From Henricia sp. BOLD:AAB3569 (taxonomy: Eukaryota; Echinodermata; Asteroidea; Spinulosida; Echinasteridae), in assembly GCA_037783545.1 (NCBI GenBank), contig JBBELK010000368.1:620001-684000 (forward strand): a DNA stretch of 64,000 bases, given 5' to 3'. This document shows positions 23,901-33,521 of the stretch, piece after piece. The notes below the pieces were generated by a model. That model ran no database searches, was not told where the DNA came from, and was given only the letters and a program-made list of their open reading frames with translations. Position 1 is the stretch's first letter, and each line of letters opens with the position of its first letter. The position numbers and the translations under genes were made by a program.

Positions 23901-24404
23901 GTTGGCAACGTTCGCGTGTTTGGAACGCAGCCCTGATCTCTAAAAAAAAAAACATTAAAAAAATAATAAATTAACCAATTTGAGACCGATCTGCGCACTA
24001 CGTAGCTAGCCTTTTTTATAGCGCATGCGTATTGTGTACTTCTGACTTGACACGAAGAGCCTTGGCTTCGATGCGGAAGTGCGCAGAACGGGCTAATTTG
24101 AAATTCGTATATAGCCTTGTTTCATTTTCAGCCCTAATACTAGCAACGCATTCTGAGAGTGGTATGGCGCTCCAGTGGCTTTCGCGGTAGTCTATCAGTT
24201 TAGTTTTCCACTATTTTCACAAACCTTTTTCATAAGATTTGGTTTTCTATGTATTTTTTTCACCAGTTCGACGGACCACCAAATCGAGATACAGTGGTAC
24301 CATCTACCTTTGCCGAAGCCGTCTACGCAAGATATATCCGCATTAAGCCCACAGCTTGGCGTGTCTACGTATGTCTTCGCTTTGAACTTATCGGATGTCG
24401 ATAA
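14963..24404 (+). CDS. Secreted PAN/apple + F5/8C (discoidin) domain protein, copy 2
   Basis: Exons 14963-15319, 20181-20229, 21045-21167, 23524-23717 and 24267-24404 join in frame to give 286 aa. The N-terminus (MCLIVHMLVFCVLQTAF) is a signal peptide. The PAN/apple-like module has RCAVHC, PCASFNY and GICQLSE motifs. The 49-nt second exon encodes a Thr-rich linker. The F5/8C domain opens with Cys-Asp and GMASGLIPD, has GWCA then NQWLQVDFG, and ends FELIGCR-stop. Exon phases are identical to the gene at 6.3-13.1 kb (0, 1, 1, 0), so the two are tandem paralogues. The protein is predicted to be extracellular and lectin-like by family; no ligand can be read from the sequence. A short upstream ATG at 14923 opens a 9-codon reading frame that ends before the main start. 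Intron 1 carries a LINE fragment and several inverted-repeat elements; intron 3 carries the 9-bp-TSD element inside another element. Confidence 0.85.
15447..16353 (-). mobile_element. 5'-truncated non-LTR retrotransposon, reverse transcriptase C-terminal part
   Basis: The open frame 16353 to 15568 (minus) begins inside the RT palm: TGTPQGCVLSPLLFILYTND, then YADDTVIVG (the catalytic YADD), YKYLGTIID and a thumb/connection region. The upstream half of RT and the endonuclease are absent, as is usual for 5'-truncated LINEs. About 120 nt of 3' tail end in short attcaattcg repeats near 15450-15470. The motif pattern fits the CR1/L2/Rex group; the exact clade is uncertain. It sits antisense in intron 1 of the second PAN-F5/8C gene. 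Confidence 0.9.
16450..16965. mobile_element. Inverted-repeat element with agggcgttcgaga ends
   Basis: agggcgttcgagatgcttac mirrors gtaagcttctcgaacgcccc, about 515 bp apart. No transposase inside. 16965-17490 shows nothing recognised. Confidence 0.75.
17490..18228. mobile_element. Inverted-repeat element G hosting element C copy 2
   Basis: Left gaccgtatcgaatagccgcc and right ggcgactattcgacacggtc are mirror ends. 17599-18179 (element C) is inserted between them. Confidence 0.8.
17599..18179. mobile_element. TTAA-flanked element C, copy 2
   Basis: Starts TTAAAGGGCC and ends GGCCCTTTAA. It has only scattered differences from 1247-1827 and the same orientation. Confidence 0.88.
18233..18919. 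mobile_element. Element C, diverged inverted copy 3
   Basis: Starts TTAAAGGGCC and ends near ggccttttaa. The interior matches the reverse complement of copies 1 and 2 at lower identity. It carries its own palindrome at 18299-18383 (ccaaatctcgactt mirrored). It lies next to copy 2 with opposite polarity. Confidence 0.75.
18920..20180. other. Intron 1 of the second PAN-F5/8C gene, remainder
   Basis: Mostly unique-looking AT-rich sequence. 19130-19330 resembles the gttgccatgg inverted-repeat family (gttgccaaggttactgggtc; tctatggtaacgacatcg). No coding signal recognised. Confidence 0.45.
20289..20503. repeat. Inverted repeat
   Basis: Left gaattgaagccacgcgccgg...ccattgtaccc mirrors right gggtacaatggcgg...gtggcttcaattt. 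The central part, agactgctcc to ccagtctaggc, is also partly paired. Intron 2 of the second PAN-F5/8C gene. Confidence 0.7.
20510..20642. repeat. Small inverted repeat (tatccagtgtatat)
   Basis: tatccagtgtatatatcga at the left and ttgcactggatatataagc at the right are approximate mirrors, with gcgccctcattggcc between. Likely a solo inverted-repeat element. Confidence 0.55.
21226..21423. repeat. Inverted repeat with GC-rich stem
   Basis: cattttgggagaaaaacaat and aatgtgcgtgcgcgttgtgt at the left mirror acacaacgcgcacgcacat and gactcccaaaatg at the right. The centre gcgcgcgtaacgcgc is self-complementary. Confidence 0.75.
21450..22432. mobile_element. Inverted-repeat element E hosting element D copy 3
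   Basis: Ends aataggccgtattcctgaac and gttcaggaatacggtctatt are near-perfect mirrors, with ggtc on both flanks (21446-21449 and 22433-22436). Without the nested insertion and its duplication it is about 280 bp. Confidence 0.85.
21635..22327. mobile_element. Element D copy 3
   Basis: 693 bp, flanked by perfect 9-bp duplications cacgtacgt (21626-21634 and 22328-22336). It lies inside element E, within intron 3 of the second PAN-F5/8C gene. Confidence 0.9.
22580..23150. repeat. Two copies of the dispersed intronic repeat in tandem order
   Basis: Blocks ctgaaaaatccatgcatg (22645) and cttaaaaatctatatatgg (23003) are each followed by a caccacatga-type block and a tcaacac...gtttttcttgtcaactcatg block. 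Same family as 43475-43710. Confidence 0.7.
23195..23410. repeat. Dispersed repeat, second copy of 5058-5320
   Basis: Carries aaattgtaattaggggcaac and ggtaaaagcaggcttaaaat at the same spacing as the first copy. Confidence 0.8.
23788..23931. repeat. Inverted repeat, gctgcgttccaaacacgcga
   Basis: gctgcgttccaaacacgcga at the left and tcgcgtgtttggaacgcagc at the right are perfect mirrors. About 144 bp, in the last intron of the second PAN-F5/8C gene. Confidence 0.85.
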
Positions 24405-25290
24405 GTACAGAAGTCTGGTTCCCTTTATGAGTAGAGCGCCCTCTTGTGGCGCCCCACTACAGATGTTCCCGAAACGATAAACATGAGCTTTGTCTTACTG
24501 GTTAAAACCAAAGAAGAAACGAGTAATTGATCTTTAAACTGCTGCTCCGTCGTATCCGTTTTTCATACGTTTTTCTTAAGTGTATACTTTGTTGTAAGCG
24601 TTTAGATTGAGGTAGATTACTCCAGCTAGAGATTGGCTGAGACAAAACTGCATCCAATCGTTTGGAAAACATGCCATGATCGTCTCAACTCTAAACCAAT
24701 CAATAGGAAGGTTTAGACGCACGTATAATGCGAACGTGGACGTAAAATGGTTTCCGCACTTTATCCTAATACTTTGAGGAAATCTTAGAACAGACGAAAA
24801 CTAGAATACACAAAATGACTTTCGTGACAAGGTGACTCTTTTGCTTAACCTCAGAAAAAAATGTATGGTTTTACCCCTTCCGCACACTTGAAACCAGTCA
24901 GGTACAAGTAAGTCAGTGCCAGGCACAGTGCCAGCCAGGGCAACTAACAAATATTGTGACGTGCGCACTTCAATTTTGATTATTTTGCGGGACGTTTTTA
25001 TAATCATAATGCACAGCATCCACATAGAAGCATTATTTCTAGCCAGTGGCGCAAGAAAAGATGAGCTACATGACCGCGAAAGATCGCACTTCGACGCGAC
25101 GGGGTGCCAATCCGCTGTCAACGATCATGGGTCACATCGCTGCGATCGCCGGCGCCGATTTGTGACTCGACACGCCAGGTGGCTTTCGACCGTCAAATAA
25201 TCTATTTCTACCATGTTTAACAAAGATTGGGTGTGAAATAATATTACTTATTATTGTAATATTTTGTACCGCACATAATTAAAATATACT
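24405..25290. other. No gene recognised downstream of the second PAN-F5/8C gene
   Basis: 24707-24800 shares ggtttagacgcacgtataat-type sequence and a cagacgaaaac block with 33769-33860. Otherwise no repeat or coding signal that I can support. Confidence 0.5.
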
Positions 25291-25300
25291 CTGGCTATTT

Positions 25301-25480
25301 TAGCACAACTCCCTGGGGAGTATGCAGCCCCGGCAGCCTGACACAAGCGCTCAAAGGCTGCAACCCTTGCAGGTACCCATCGGGAGAGAACTTACGGTAA
25401 AGTGTTTTGCCTAGGACTAGACTGCACACATACCTTTGAAGCTCCCGGGATTCAAACCGACAACCGTTATTAAACAAAAT
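25301..25480. repeat. Dispersed repeat (ctggggagtatgcagcc...caggtaccca)
   Basis: Shares ctccctggggagtatgcagc and gcaggtacccat with 31113-31290. Likely SINE-like. Confidence 0.6.
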
Positions 25481-26310
25481 CCCGAGTTAAAATACACCAA
25501 AATCCTCGACCATGATACTATATCATCCATGATTGTTATTCAAAGATTTCTGCTTCAAAAAGTTAAAAGAAAATGCCGTGTTCGTTACACATTTTTCGAA
25601 GTAAAATTAACGTTTAAAATCACGCCAGCCCTATACTTTTAAAAAGTATGCCTCTATGCCACGAGTGCACTAAAATCACAGAATGCCAGTGTGCAAAATG
25701 TAGGCCTTGAAACACAAAAAAGACATCGAACTCTGACATTTTTTCCTCGTAAAAATAAAGGGGGGAAAGGGTTTATTTTAGTGCAACCATACCGTACCCG
25801 GATATCAAGCTTCACAGCCCGTGCGCTGTGTGTTAAAACGATCATCAAACATCCACTGCAGCTGGTCAAAAACTTTCTGAATCGTCGAGCAGAGACCGGG
25901 GCAGGGGTGACGTTTGGTACAGGTCCCTGGTGGGTCATTTTCCAGAGTTTATATGACTAAAATAATTGAGTTGATCGTGGAAGGCCAGGTCGTAAAGTAT
26001 TTTCCGATTGCGTGTGCGTTGATTTCTAATGGATAAACCAGAACTTTGAACTTGATGAACGCAGCTTGGTGAACCTAGCAAAATATGTGTCCGCGGGACT
26101 CCCCCTGTATCATTATAGTTTATACCGGCCGTCAGTTCCCCTTTTTGCACCAACGTTCCCCATAAAAACAGAAAATAATTGCTTTAAAATTCCTTGAATA
26201 TGTCTGAATATTTCGAGAAACAACCATTAATGGGGACACAAATTAGGCCCATGTATAGGCGATATTTGGGTAGATGAGACAATACCACAATCTAACTGCT
26301 GATAGGGTTG
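25480..26310. other. No recognised feature
   Basis: Open frames near 25691-25960 on both strands are short and have no family signature. The rest is unique-looking. Confidence 0.4.
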
Positions 26311-26314
26311 AGAT

Positions 26315-26450
26315 TAAAGCGAAATGGTTCTGGTGATGCCCTGATGGCAGCGATAATAATAATGGCAACAACGCCAGGAGCACCACCCCGCAGGGTGGAC
26401 ATGTGCGCTATATAAGAATCCACCATTATCATTATTATTATTATTAAGGG
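26315..26450. repeat. Repeat ending in an (ATT)n tail; ancestor-like unit of the 45 kb array
   Basis: agcgaaatggttctggtgat, then ggcagcgataataataatgg, caggagcacc and a gtgcgctatataag end with (att)n. Its reverse complement matches 44996-45106 and, in part, the tandem unit at 45107-45700. Confidence 0.7.
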
Positions 26451-26639
26451 TGCCCTTTGTCACATAGTGTACTAAATGTTTACTTCTCACACATGTATAG
26501 GCCTACTTCTCACCAAAAAATAAACGGAAATTCCCTAATTTTCCAGTTTTTGTCATGTTTTCTATACAGTAATTGAAAAAAAAACACCATGATATTTAAA
26601 GAGTTTATCACTCGTCAGATATGTCATATTATATAGAAA

Positions 26640-26870
26640 GTTCCAGTGGCGATTATAGTTCGACTTGAGTCCCTCGAACAACGGATATTATCAGTCGATC
26701 GAGGGATTCTATTAAAACTACATGTACATGTATTTTGCCTTTCGAAGAGCAAGTTCGATTGAACGACTACAGACGACGAGAGTCTCTAGAACAACGGGTG
26801 ATTTTCGACCCTAGCCCTCGAACAACGGATAATATTCGTTGTTCGAGGGACTCTACTCAAACTACATATG
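26640..26870. repeat. ccctcgaacaacggata repeat cluster
   Basis: ccctcgaacaacggatatta, a diverged ctctagaacaacggg, ccctcgaacaacggataata, and the reverse cgttgttcgaggga form direct and inverted copies. Probably two related inverted-repeat pieces. Confidence 0.65.
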
Positions 26871-27103
26871 CCCAAACTTGCCCATAAATGTGAAAGTACT
26901 CGCATTAATTTGTGAGTTTTATGTAGCGGAACACATGGACAATTGGCAACACATGTTTAGCCAAATAAACCCATGTTTGCTTGACCCATGTGAACGGGGA
27001 TGCTATTATATTGTGTGCAGATTTTCAAGATCAAAGTTCGAATTATGTTATAAATCACTCGGCTTTACAACTCACTCGAGAAATGAAATACTTTTTTTCG
27101 GGA

Positions 27104-27358
27104 ACAAGTGGGTCTTTCTATAAATTAGGGGTCCAATGTTGGTGTCCCCCGTTACATTTTACATCTTGTTTTTTGTAAATTCAGGACACATTCTTTAAAT
27201 ACTTTCCATCTCACAGAGTGAGTACGTAAAGTACAATTCATACAAAATGGTTTAAAAGCCATTTTAATGATTTTTGTACGAAAAATAACACATATCAGGA
27301 GTAACGGGGGACACCAAATGTCACACTTTTGGACCCCTAATTTATAGAAAGACCCAAG
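27104..27358. mobile_element. Inverted-repeat element with gggtctttctataaattagg ends
   Basis: gggtctttctataaattagg mirrors cctaatttatagaaagaccc perfectly. The interior has the gggacaccaaa motif shared with element F. About 255 bp. Confidence 0.85.
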
Positions 27359-27359
27359 T

Positions 27360-28630
27360 ACAAGTGGTGCTATGGGACAATTTCGTCTCCGTGGTCTACT
27401 GCGCAGCCTCGGAAGAAAAAACTAATTTCCCGTGTCGTGATTGGTCAATGCAATTTTGCATTTAAAACCAATAAATTTATTTTATAGCTTCATAACTATA
27501 CTAGATCTTCAATCGGATTTCAGTTGACTTTCAATAAAGTTTTAAACAAACAAACTTCTATAATCTAAGTTGCCATTTTATTTCCGTTTTCATCACATAC
27601 ATTTAAGAAAAATACATCGAAAACAAGCTGAAATGTTTCAATTTTCCCGAGTCAATTTCAGGTCAAAGTCACCTAGAAAAAAATGAAACAAAAATCGGGG
27701 TTAACCCAGATTGTTCTCTTCCAATTCAATTCAAAAAGGGAACCCCGCCCGGGAGCAGCCAGGGTCAGACAATCTCCAACTCAATTTCTGAAAAGATGTT
27801 AACTTTGTCAGAATTTGGACCTGAGCTCCAGACATAATAATAGAATAATTTGAAAATCATTTTCTGGCGTTGCTTAGCAACCCCCTGCATTCCCTAAATT
27901 GAAATGAGTTATGTTTTCGGCTGGCTCAGTGGGACACTTTCGGGTCGAATAGACTATAAATTGTGACGTCAGATGCTAGGGGTAATTGGGTCTAAACATT
28001 CCCTGGTAATCTAAAACGTCTATTGCTAAAGCGCATAGAGAAACAGTTCAGTGGTTTTAGTGTAGAACCAGTAACCCTAGCAACAAAGTTCAGTCTAGTA
28101 CTTTGTGATGCGTGGGCGTCTGGCGATCATCCAGCTTTGCGTGGATAAAAAAAAATGCATTTTAAAAATCCTCTGAGGTCAAGGTTGACGCCATTAACCA
28201 GGTGAACTCGTAAACTTGGCCATAAACTTTGGAAAGAAAGAGAAAAATGATTTGAAATTTGCTGAGGGCGTTGCGATTTCGTACAGAGCGTTTTAAAATG
28301 CCATCCAACATATGTGTTAAGACTTAAAGATCTATAAAAGAAAATAAGATTTTTATTTATTTTATTTTGCTTGATGATGAAAACTTATACTCGACGCGTC
28401 AGATGGCACCTCTAAAGCACCGTAGCTACGTTTTACGTTTAAATATAGACGCATTTGCAGCCACCATCGTTAAATTTCATCGCCCCTGGGATTTTTAGAA
28501 GCAAGTTTATCTTGTACGTTAGGTGACCCTAGTCTGACCCCATCCATCACCGTCTTCACAACTGGTGCCGTTATCACAGTTTAGGGCCTACATGAAGTAA
28601 AGTGCCATAACATCAGAATTTTGATATCCT
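27360..28630. other. Intergenic sequence, no gene recognised
   Basis: 27955-28090 carries a gtgacgtcag...gcaaca repeat of the 9780-10110 family. The rest shows no coding or repeat signal that I can support. Confidence 0.45.
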
Positions 28631-28846
28631 ATTCTTGGGTTTCACTTGGCTTGACAACGGTTGCTATCCGCCATTACTGTGTCCATACTATGGCACGCCA
28701 AAGCGAAAAATAATTCAACACTGATAATTTAATGTTGACCCATATTTTCGCAAATGTTGCGCACGAAAAGAAGGTTGACATTTAAATGTTCATAGACTGT
28801 TTGAAACTGGCATACAGTGCTTTTGTTGGCAAGTTTTTAAAAATGT
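28629..28846. repeat. Partial copy of element I
   Basis: Shares ctattcttgggtttcactt, ccattactgtgtccata and cgcaaatgttgcgca with 6919-7261. It stops where the next inverted repeat begins. Confidence 0.8.
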
Positions 28847-28931
28847 CGTCCCAGTAACCATGGCAACACACTGAAGAAAACCCATTAAATAACTTCAGCC
28901 AACGACACGTACCTAGATACAAAATTTGTCG

Positions 28932-29036
28932 CGTTAACTTAGACCCAGTAACTGAGTCGTTGGCCCCGTTTTTGACGATTTTGGTTGTTTTTTGAGGGGC
29001 TAACCCCCCCACACCCGCCCCCCCCCCCCCCCCCCC

Positions 29037-29071
<35 letters not shown>

Positions 29072-29136
29072 TACCCCCCAAACACCAAAATCGTCAAAAA
29101 CGGGGCCAACGACTCAGTTACTGGGTCTAGCGTTAA
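28932..29136. repeat. Inverted repeat with a poly-C loop
   Basis: cagtaactgagtcgttggcc and cgtttttgacgattttgg at the left mirror ccaaaatcgtcaaaaacg and ggccaacgactcagttactg at the right. The loop 29004-29078 is almost all C. Confidence 0.88.
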
Positions 29137-30460
29137 CTGAGCTTTACAAATGTTGACTCTGGCGTTTTTCGTCTCAAAATTCTATCCGGATTCCAAGCGG
29201 AATTTGGCAGGCCTTAGCCCGGGGCCAGAGGCGTTTTAGACGGCGCGTTTTCAGTTGTGAACCGCACGTCGGTCTTTGTTTCGTAATAGGTGTGTTTTGT
29301 GTCATGCAATCTGACACAGCTACTGTTTGTGCAGTTCGTTAATAGTTATGAATTTTGACATGCACGCTCAGCATTGAAAATAACCTGAAGCCAAAACAAA
29401 ACAATATCCGTTCCCCGAATTACAGTTTTTAAAACTCAATTTAAAACCATGGTCACACGTAAAGGTATGCCCTCATGTTTTTATGCAAATAAATTTCCAT
29501 ATTCATGCAAAGTTGCATGAATATGGAGATTTGGCACTTCACAATCACATAATACACAGGAGTGTCCCATTTTTTGTGCACAAATTTATATTTGGTGGTT
29601 CTTCCTGCATTACTTCACGACAAATTAGAAAAAAATAGTTTCAGTTCAAATATTTGTCCTTTACTTTACTATGGTTTATAAAGTACCACGGCATAAAGGG
29701 CGCCCTCATTGGCTGAGAAAGTTTAAAAGTTGCAAAATATTACTTTTAATTTTAAGTAAAAACTAACAGTAATTTTTTTATAATGTATTTGTGGCATGAT
29801 ACTATCAGTAATGCAGAAGCGATCATAATAAATTTGTCATTTTCGTTTTTCCGGTGACGCCATTTTGAAAACGGTGAAGGGTCACCGAGCATGCGCATAC
29901 AGGTCACCTTAACATTTGTTTTGGCCACACAACACGTAGCGCACTATACCGCCTGTGCAAAAATAATCACGAAACCAAACAACATGATCCCCAGCCGAGA
30001 AGGCCCGGTAGGCGGTAGTTGACGTGTTGTGATCAAAACCAAGAAATTCCTTTGCCAGCATGACAGAAATGCGCAGAAAACTGTTAAATTGGTTCACAGT
30101 TAAGACCGTTATCAAAATATTTTGATGGCGTAATAATGATGTAAGGACCACGCCTTGTCTGTAGGGCCTACTGCCAAATAATCGGGCCTGAATATTTTGT
30201 ATTACAATTTTTTATCCTAGCATTAAACTCGTGGAACAAAAATACACCCCATGAAATTTATTTTTATGAACATTTGTACACTTAATTATAGTTACCCTTG
30301 CATTCCACCTCACTCCCGCGATTTTCTAAACGTCCTAATTTTATAACCACACACTACAACTGCAAGGTCACTCGAAAAATACTCATATTTTTTAAACTGT
30401 AAAATCTCAATTTATAATTGGTATAATGATTATATAGGATGCTATAGATGTAGAACGTAT
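29137..30460. other. Intergenic, no gene recognised
   Basis: Contains small local inversions such as aaatttccatattcatgcaa followed by ttgcatgaatatggagattt (29490-29535). No protein-coding signature. Confidence 0.45.
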
Positions 30461-30466
30461 ACAATG

Positions 30467-30640
30467 AAACCTGCTATTAAGGCCACCTTCATGAACAGGC
30501 CACCTGCTTATAGTGGCCACCTGTCTTTGGTCCCAAATGCCATGTGTGTAATGCTTAAGCAACCTCTATAAAGAGGCCACCTGTTTATAGTGGCCATGTT
30601 TTTTACGGTCCCGAGGGTGGCCACCATGTTTCACTGTAAT
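30467..30640. mobile_element. Inverted-repeat element, pogo/Tigger-like ends
   Basis: acaatgaaacctgctattaa at the left and gccaccatgtttcactgtaa at the right, with internal gaggccacctgtttatagtgg repeats. CAGTGAAACC-type ends are known from pogo/Tigger elements; the assignment is tentative. Confidence 0.55.
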
Positions 30641-30675
30641 GTACTAATTGCTAATATCAAAAATGTACAATATAG

Positions 30676-30801
30676 TATACTGAACAAAATTATGAACACA
30701 ACACCCTAAGCCCAAAATATAGATCGCCCTTCAGTAGGCAGAAAAATATTTCAGCATTTGTTACGATGCATTTTTGTGTGATAATAATTTTGTTCAGTGT
30801 A
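30676..30801. mobile_element. Small TA-flanked inverted-repeat element
   Basis: tactgaacaaaattatgaac mirrors taataattttgttcagtgta. About 125 bp; the ends resemble a widespread class of non-autonomous DNA transposons. Confidence 0.65.
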
Positions 30802-30856
30802 CAATAAGTTCTTATATAACGCACAGGGTGCTCAGGGCGCTCACATGATTACTCCT

Positions 30857-31077
30857 GGGGCCAATTTCATAAAACATGTTATGCTTAATCAAAATGTTTG
30901 ATTAAGCGTAGCACGGAAATTTGCCCAAGCGACGGCGTTAGCATGCGATTTGGCTTGCTAAATAAGGGCATTAAGCAAGAAAACGACTGCTTAATTCTTT
31001 TATGAAATGCCATCAACCGCTTAATGCGCCGCTTAATCAAAAATCGGGTGCTAACATGTTTTATGAAATTGGCCCCT
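30857..31077. mobile_element. Element B-family copy
   Basis: ggggccaatttcataaaaca mirrors tgttttatgaaattggcccc almost perfectly. Confidence 0.8.
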
Positions 31078-31112
31078 GGTCAGTGGGCTCAATCATATCA
31101 TGCCATTAAACC

Positions 31113-31290
31113 TTCTCAACTCTCTGGGGAGCATGCAGCCCTGGCTGTCTGTACACATAACACCTTCACTATACCCTGACAGGTACCCATTTGTATCTGG
31201 GTGGAGAGAGGCAATTCATGGCTTGCTTAAGGGCACGCCCACAATGGCGTGGCTTGGATTCAGAACCCTTAACCTGAAAAACTGAACAGG
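31113..31290. repeat. Dispersed SINE-like repeat next to the protease stop codon
   Basis: Same family as 25301-25480: ctctggggagcatgcagccc, then gacaggtacccat and gggtggagagaggcaa. Confidence 0.65.
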
Positions 31291-31307
31291 TCTTGAGAAG
31301 ATCCGAC

Positions 31308-32510
31308 TTAACCCTTGCATTCCCCATAATCCCCAGTAACCCAGTAACAAATCTGGGCGAATTTGAGCGGCGTAATACGCATAGCAACGTTCTGTTCCTC
31401 CCGTACTCCGGCGGCGTTCACGAACGAAGCAAAACCACCGAATAGACCGATGACCTTCCGTGACCAACCTCCCGTCTCGGGGTCCCACTGCCGAACGTAG
31501 ACCCCGGCTCCAATACTCGGCGGTTCCCCATCGCACTGCTGATAGAAAAGCTCCTGCGTGCCGCCGGTTACCGTGCAGAACCGATAGAAGAGCTTGGGTT
31601 CGTCTGCTATGTCGAACGACGAGAAATGGACCATGGTTCCGGTGGGTATGGTGGCCGGGTCTCCCATGCCGACCTCTAGCGGTTCGCGGTCTGGGCTCCG
31701 CTTCAGAAGTACCACGGCGTAATCTTTATCCAATGGTTGCAGACCTCCATTCTTCTTATTAGTCCAATCGTATGGCAAGTAGGCCTTATCAGCTCGAATC
31801 CAGATGAATGATCGTTCGTAGGTTCCGGCGTTCGGGTCTTCACCGGGCGTGGCTTCCTGCTCCCGTCTGAATCCAGCCCGGATATCTTTGATTTTGACGG
31901 TGTATCGCCGTCCGTTGTGGAGGCAGTGGGCTGCTGTTAAGACGTGCTGGGGTGCAATCAGGACGCCCGAGCACCCAATCGATAGCTTGACAGCCGCAGA
32001 GAATGGGTACAAAGCCAGGTACTTGGCTACATTCACCTCAAATCTAGTGTCGAATTCGAACACCGCACGCTTCCTTCGCACCGAACCTTTCGCTTCACGC
32101 TCCCTCGCCCGAACACCTCTCGTCCAGGCGTTAATATAATTCACCATTTGGTCCTGCACATGTAGCCTAGTCAACGTTCTTGTACCGTTGGAAAACACCG
32201 TCTCAAACGCAAGCGATTCCTCCGTTTCCTTGACAGTAATGTTCCTAAATGACCCCGGGTCTTCGCAATTCTCCCCGCAGTACAAATCAACCTCAGGATC
32301 TCCATGTTCTCCCTCTCCATCTTCAAACCCCTGAACGTCCCCATCTTCCAAGACGGTGCTTTCAATTTTTACGGGGGAGGTACTAAAATGCCTCGGTAGC
32401 TGAAACGTGCTCCGTCGTTCTGCGGCCAAGTGTACCGAGGTTGACCCGTAAACACGACCGGCAAAAATCGTCGCCAGCAGCACGACACACACTGCATGAA
32501 CAGGTAACAT
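31308..32510 (-). CDS. PRSS23-like secreted serine protease homologue, catalytic Ser position is Ile
   Basis: A single open exon of 400 aa from the ATG at 32510. The open frame runs further upstream without an ATG; starting here gives a clean signal peptide (MLPVHAVCVVLLATIFAG). A long propeptide-like region with acidic stretches ends in a basic RRKR at about residue 146. The trypsin-like domain follows: LTAAHC (His195), KDYAVVLLK (Asp263), and the conserved PRSS23-type tail VAMRITPLKFAQICYW near the C-terminus. At the active-site loop, where PRSS23 proteins have the pattern GASGSGVYVR, this protein reads PSIGAGVYVR. The nucleophile position (333) is therefore Ile, with a Ser one residue earlier. 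The assignment to the PRSS23 family is from remembered motifs and is strong; catalytic loss is inference. A dispersed repeat (31113-31290) abuts the stop codon. Confidence 0.88.
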   Translation of the reverse strand: MLPVHAVCVVLLATIFAGRVYGSTSVHLAAERRSTFQLPRHFSTSPVKIESTVLEDGDVQGFEDGEGEHGDPEVDLYCGENCEDPGSFRNITVKETEESLAFETVFSNGTRTLTRLHVQDQMVNYINAWTRGVRAREREAKGSVRRKRAVFEFDTRFEVNVAKYLALYPFSAAVKLSIGCSGVLIAPQHVLTAAHCLHNGRRYTVKIKDIRAGFRREQEATPGEDPNAGTYERSFIWIRADKAYLPYDWTNKKNGGLQPLDKDYAVVLLKRSPDREPLEVGMGDPATIPTGTMVHFSSFDIADEPKLFYRFCTVTGGTQELFYQQCDGEPPSIGAGVYVRQWDPETGGWSRKVIGLFGGFASFVNAAGVREEQNVAMRITPLKFAQICYWVTGDYGECKG

Positions 32511-33520
32511 TGTCACACGCACAATGTGGCAAAAAATCGGAGAATTATCATCGTTTGAATCAGCAGACAATTCGAAGACGACGTTTCTTTGACTCTTGAG
32601 TCAAGGAATTTACACCACGATCCGTAGGTGGTAAACTACCGCTGTCTGTCGTTCCGCAGTATCAGTGCAAAGTAAGTAAAAAAACACGGTTCACCATCTT
32701 GGCTCGACGCCCATTTAGAATTTACGGAAGTTGAGCTGTTTGTGTCCGTACCGAACAAAACAAAACTGTCCCCTAGGGCTCAGATATACAGCTGTACAGA
32801 CACGAGGTTTTCCCCATACCGTCCCGCTCTGAGTATGTCCACTGAGAATTTGAACATCAGAGACAAATATTTTCATTTCACGACGGATCCAAAATGGACG
32901 AGTCGAACTCCAATTACTTCACATCCAATAAGAGTTTATTGTAAAGCATAGTCCTTAAACCCCGCCCACCCATTCATGAAGATTTTGGTGCATTCTCATT
33001 GGCTGGTGTGTACTGTGACGTCATACATGAGTATCACACACACACACAATCATGTGGTACGTCACAACAGACAGTGACATTTATGATTCATGATGATTTT
33101 TTCGCGGTGAAAAGCTAGAGTATTCGGCCCTGTTACAAGGTCGGGTCGTAAATCCGTCAGACCAATCTCCCGGTTCGGATTGCCTGTTTTCGGTGGTGTT
33201 TTCCCAAGGGACCGTAAAGGATCAACCTGTTTTCCAAAAATGCGGCCATGTTTTCCAAAAAAACATTCGCCTAGATCCGGGGACCAGAATCATGTTCCTG
33301 TACCAATGGAGGGAAAATCTGTACCCGACAATGACCGTCTGTGGTTTTTGACGACCGAAGCTCATCATCGGTTAATTCATTATTACGTCACAAACATGTT
33401 TCTGTTAGTGGCCGCCTAAACAGGATCATGAGTACAATCGTTTTCGAGAAACAAAAATTCCCATTCCTTGAAGAAACTGGTTTTTAGGAGGGACACGGGA
33501 GCTAGTTTTTGTGTTACATA
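32511..33520. other. Upstream region of the protease homologue
   Basis: No TATA box that I trust. (CA)n occurs at about 33033-33048. 32600-33000 has no recognised repeat, and no other exon is visible. Confidence 0.4.
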
Positions 33521-33521
33521 G

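Noticed and set aside
25654-25960. Opposing ~90-codon frames on both strands
   Set aside because: Neither has a recognisable domain, splice context or ATG context that I could support.
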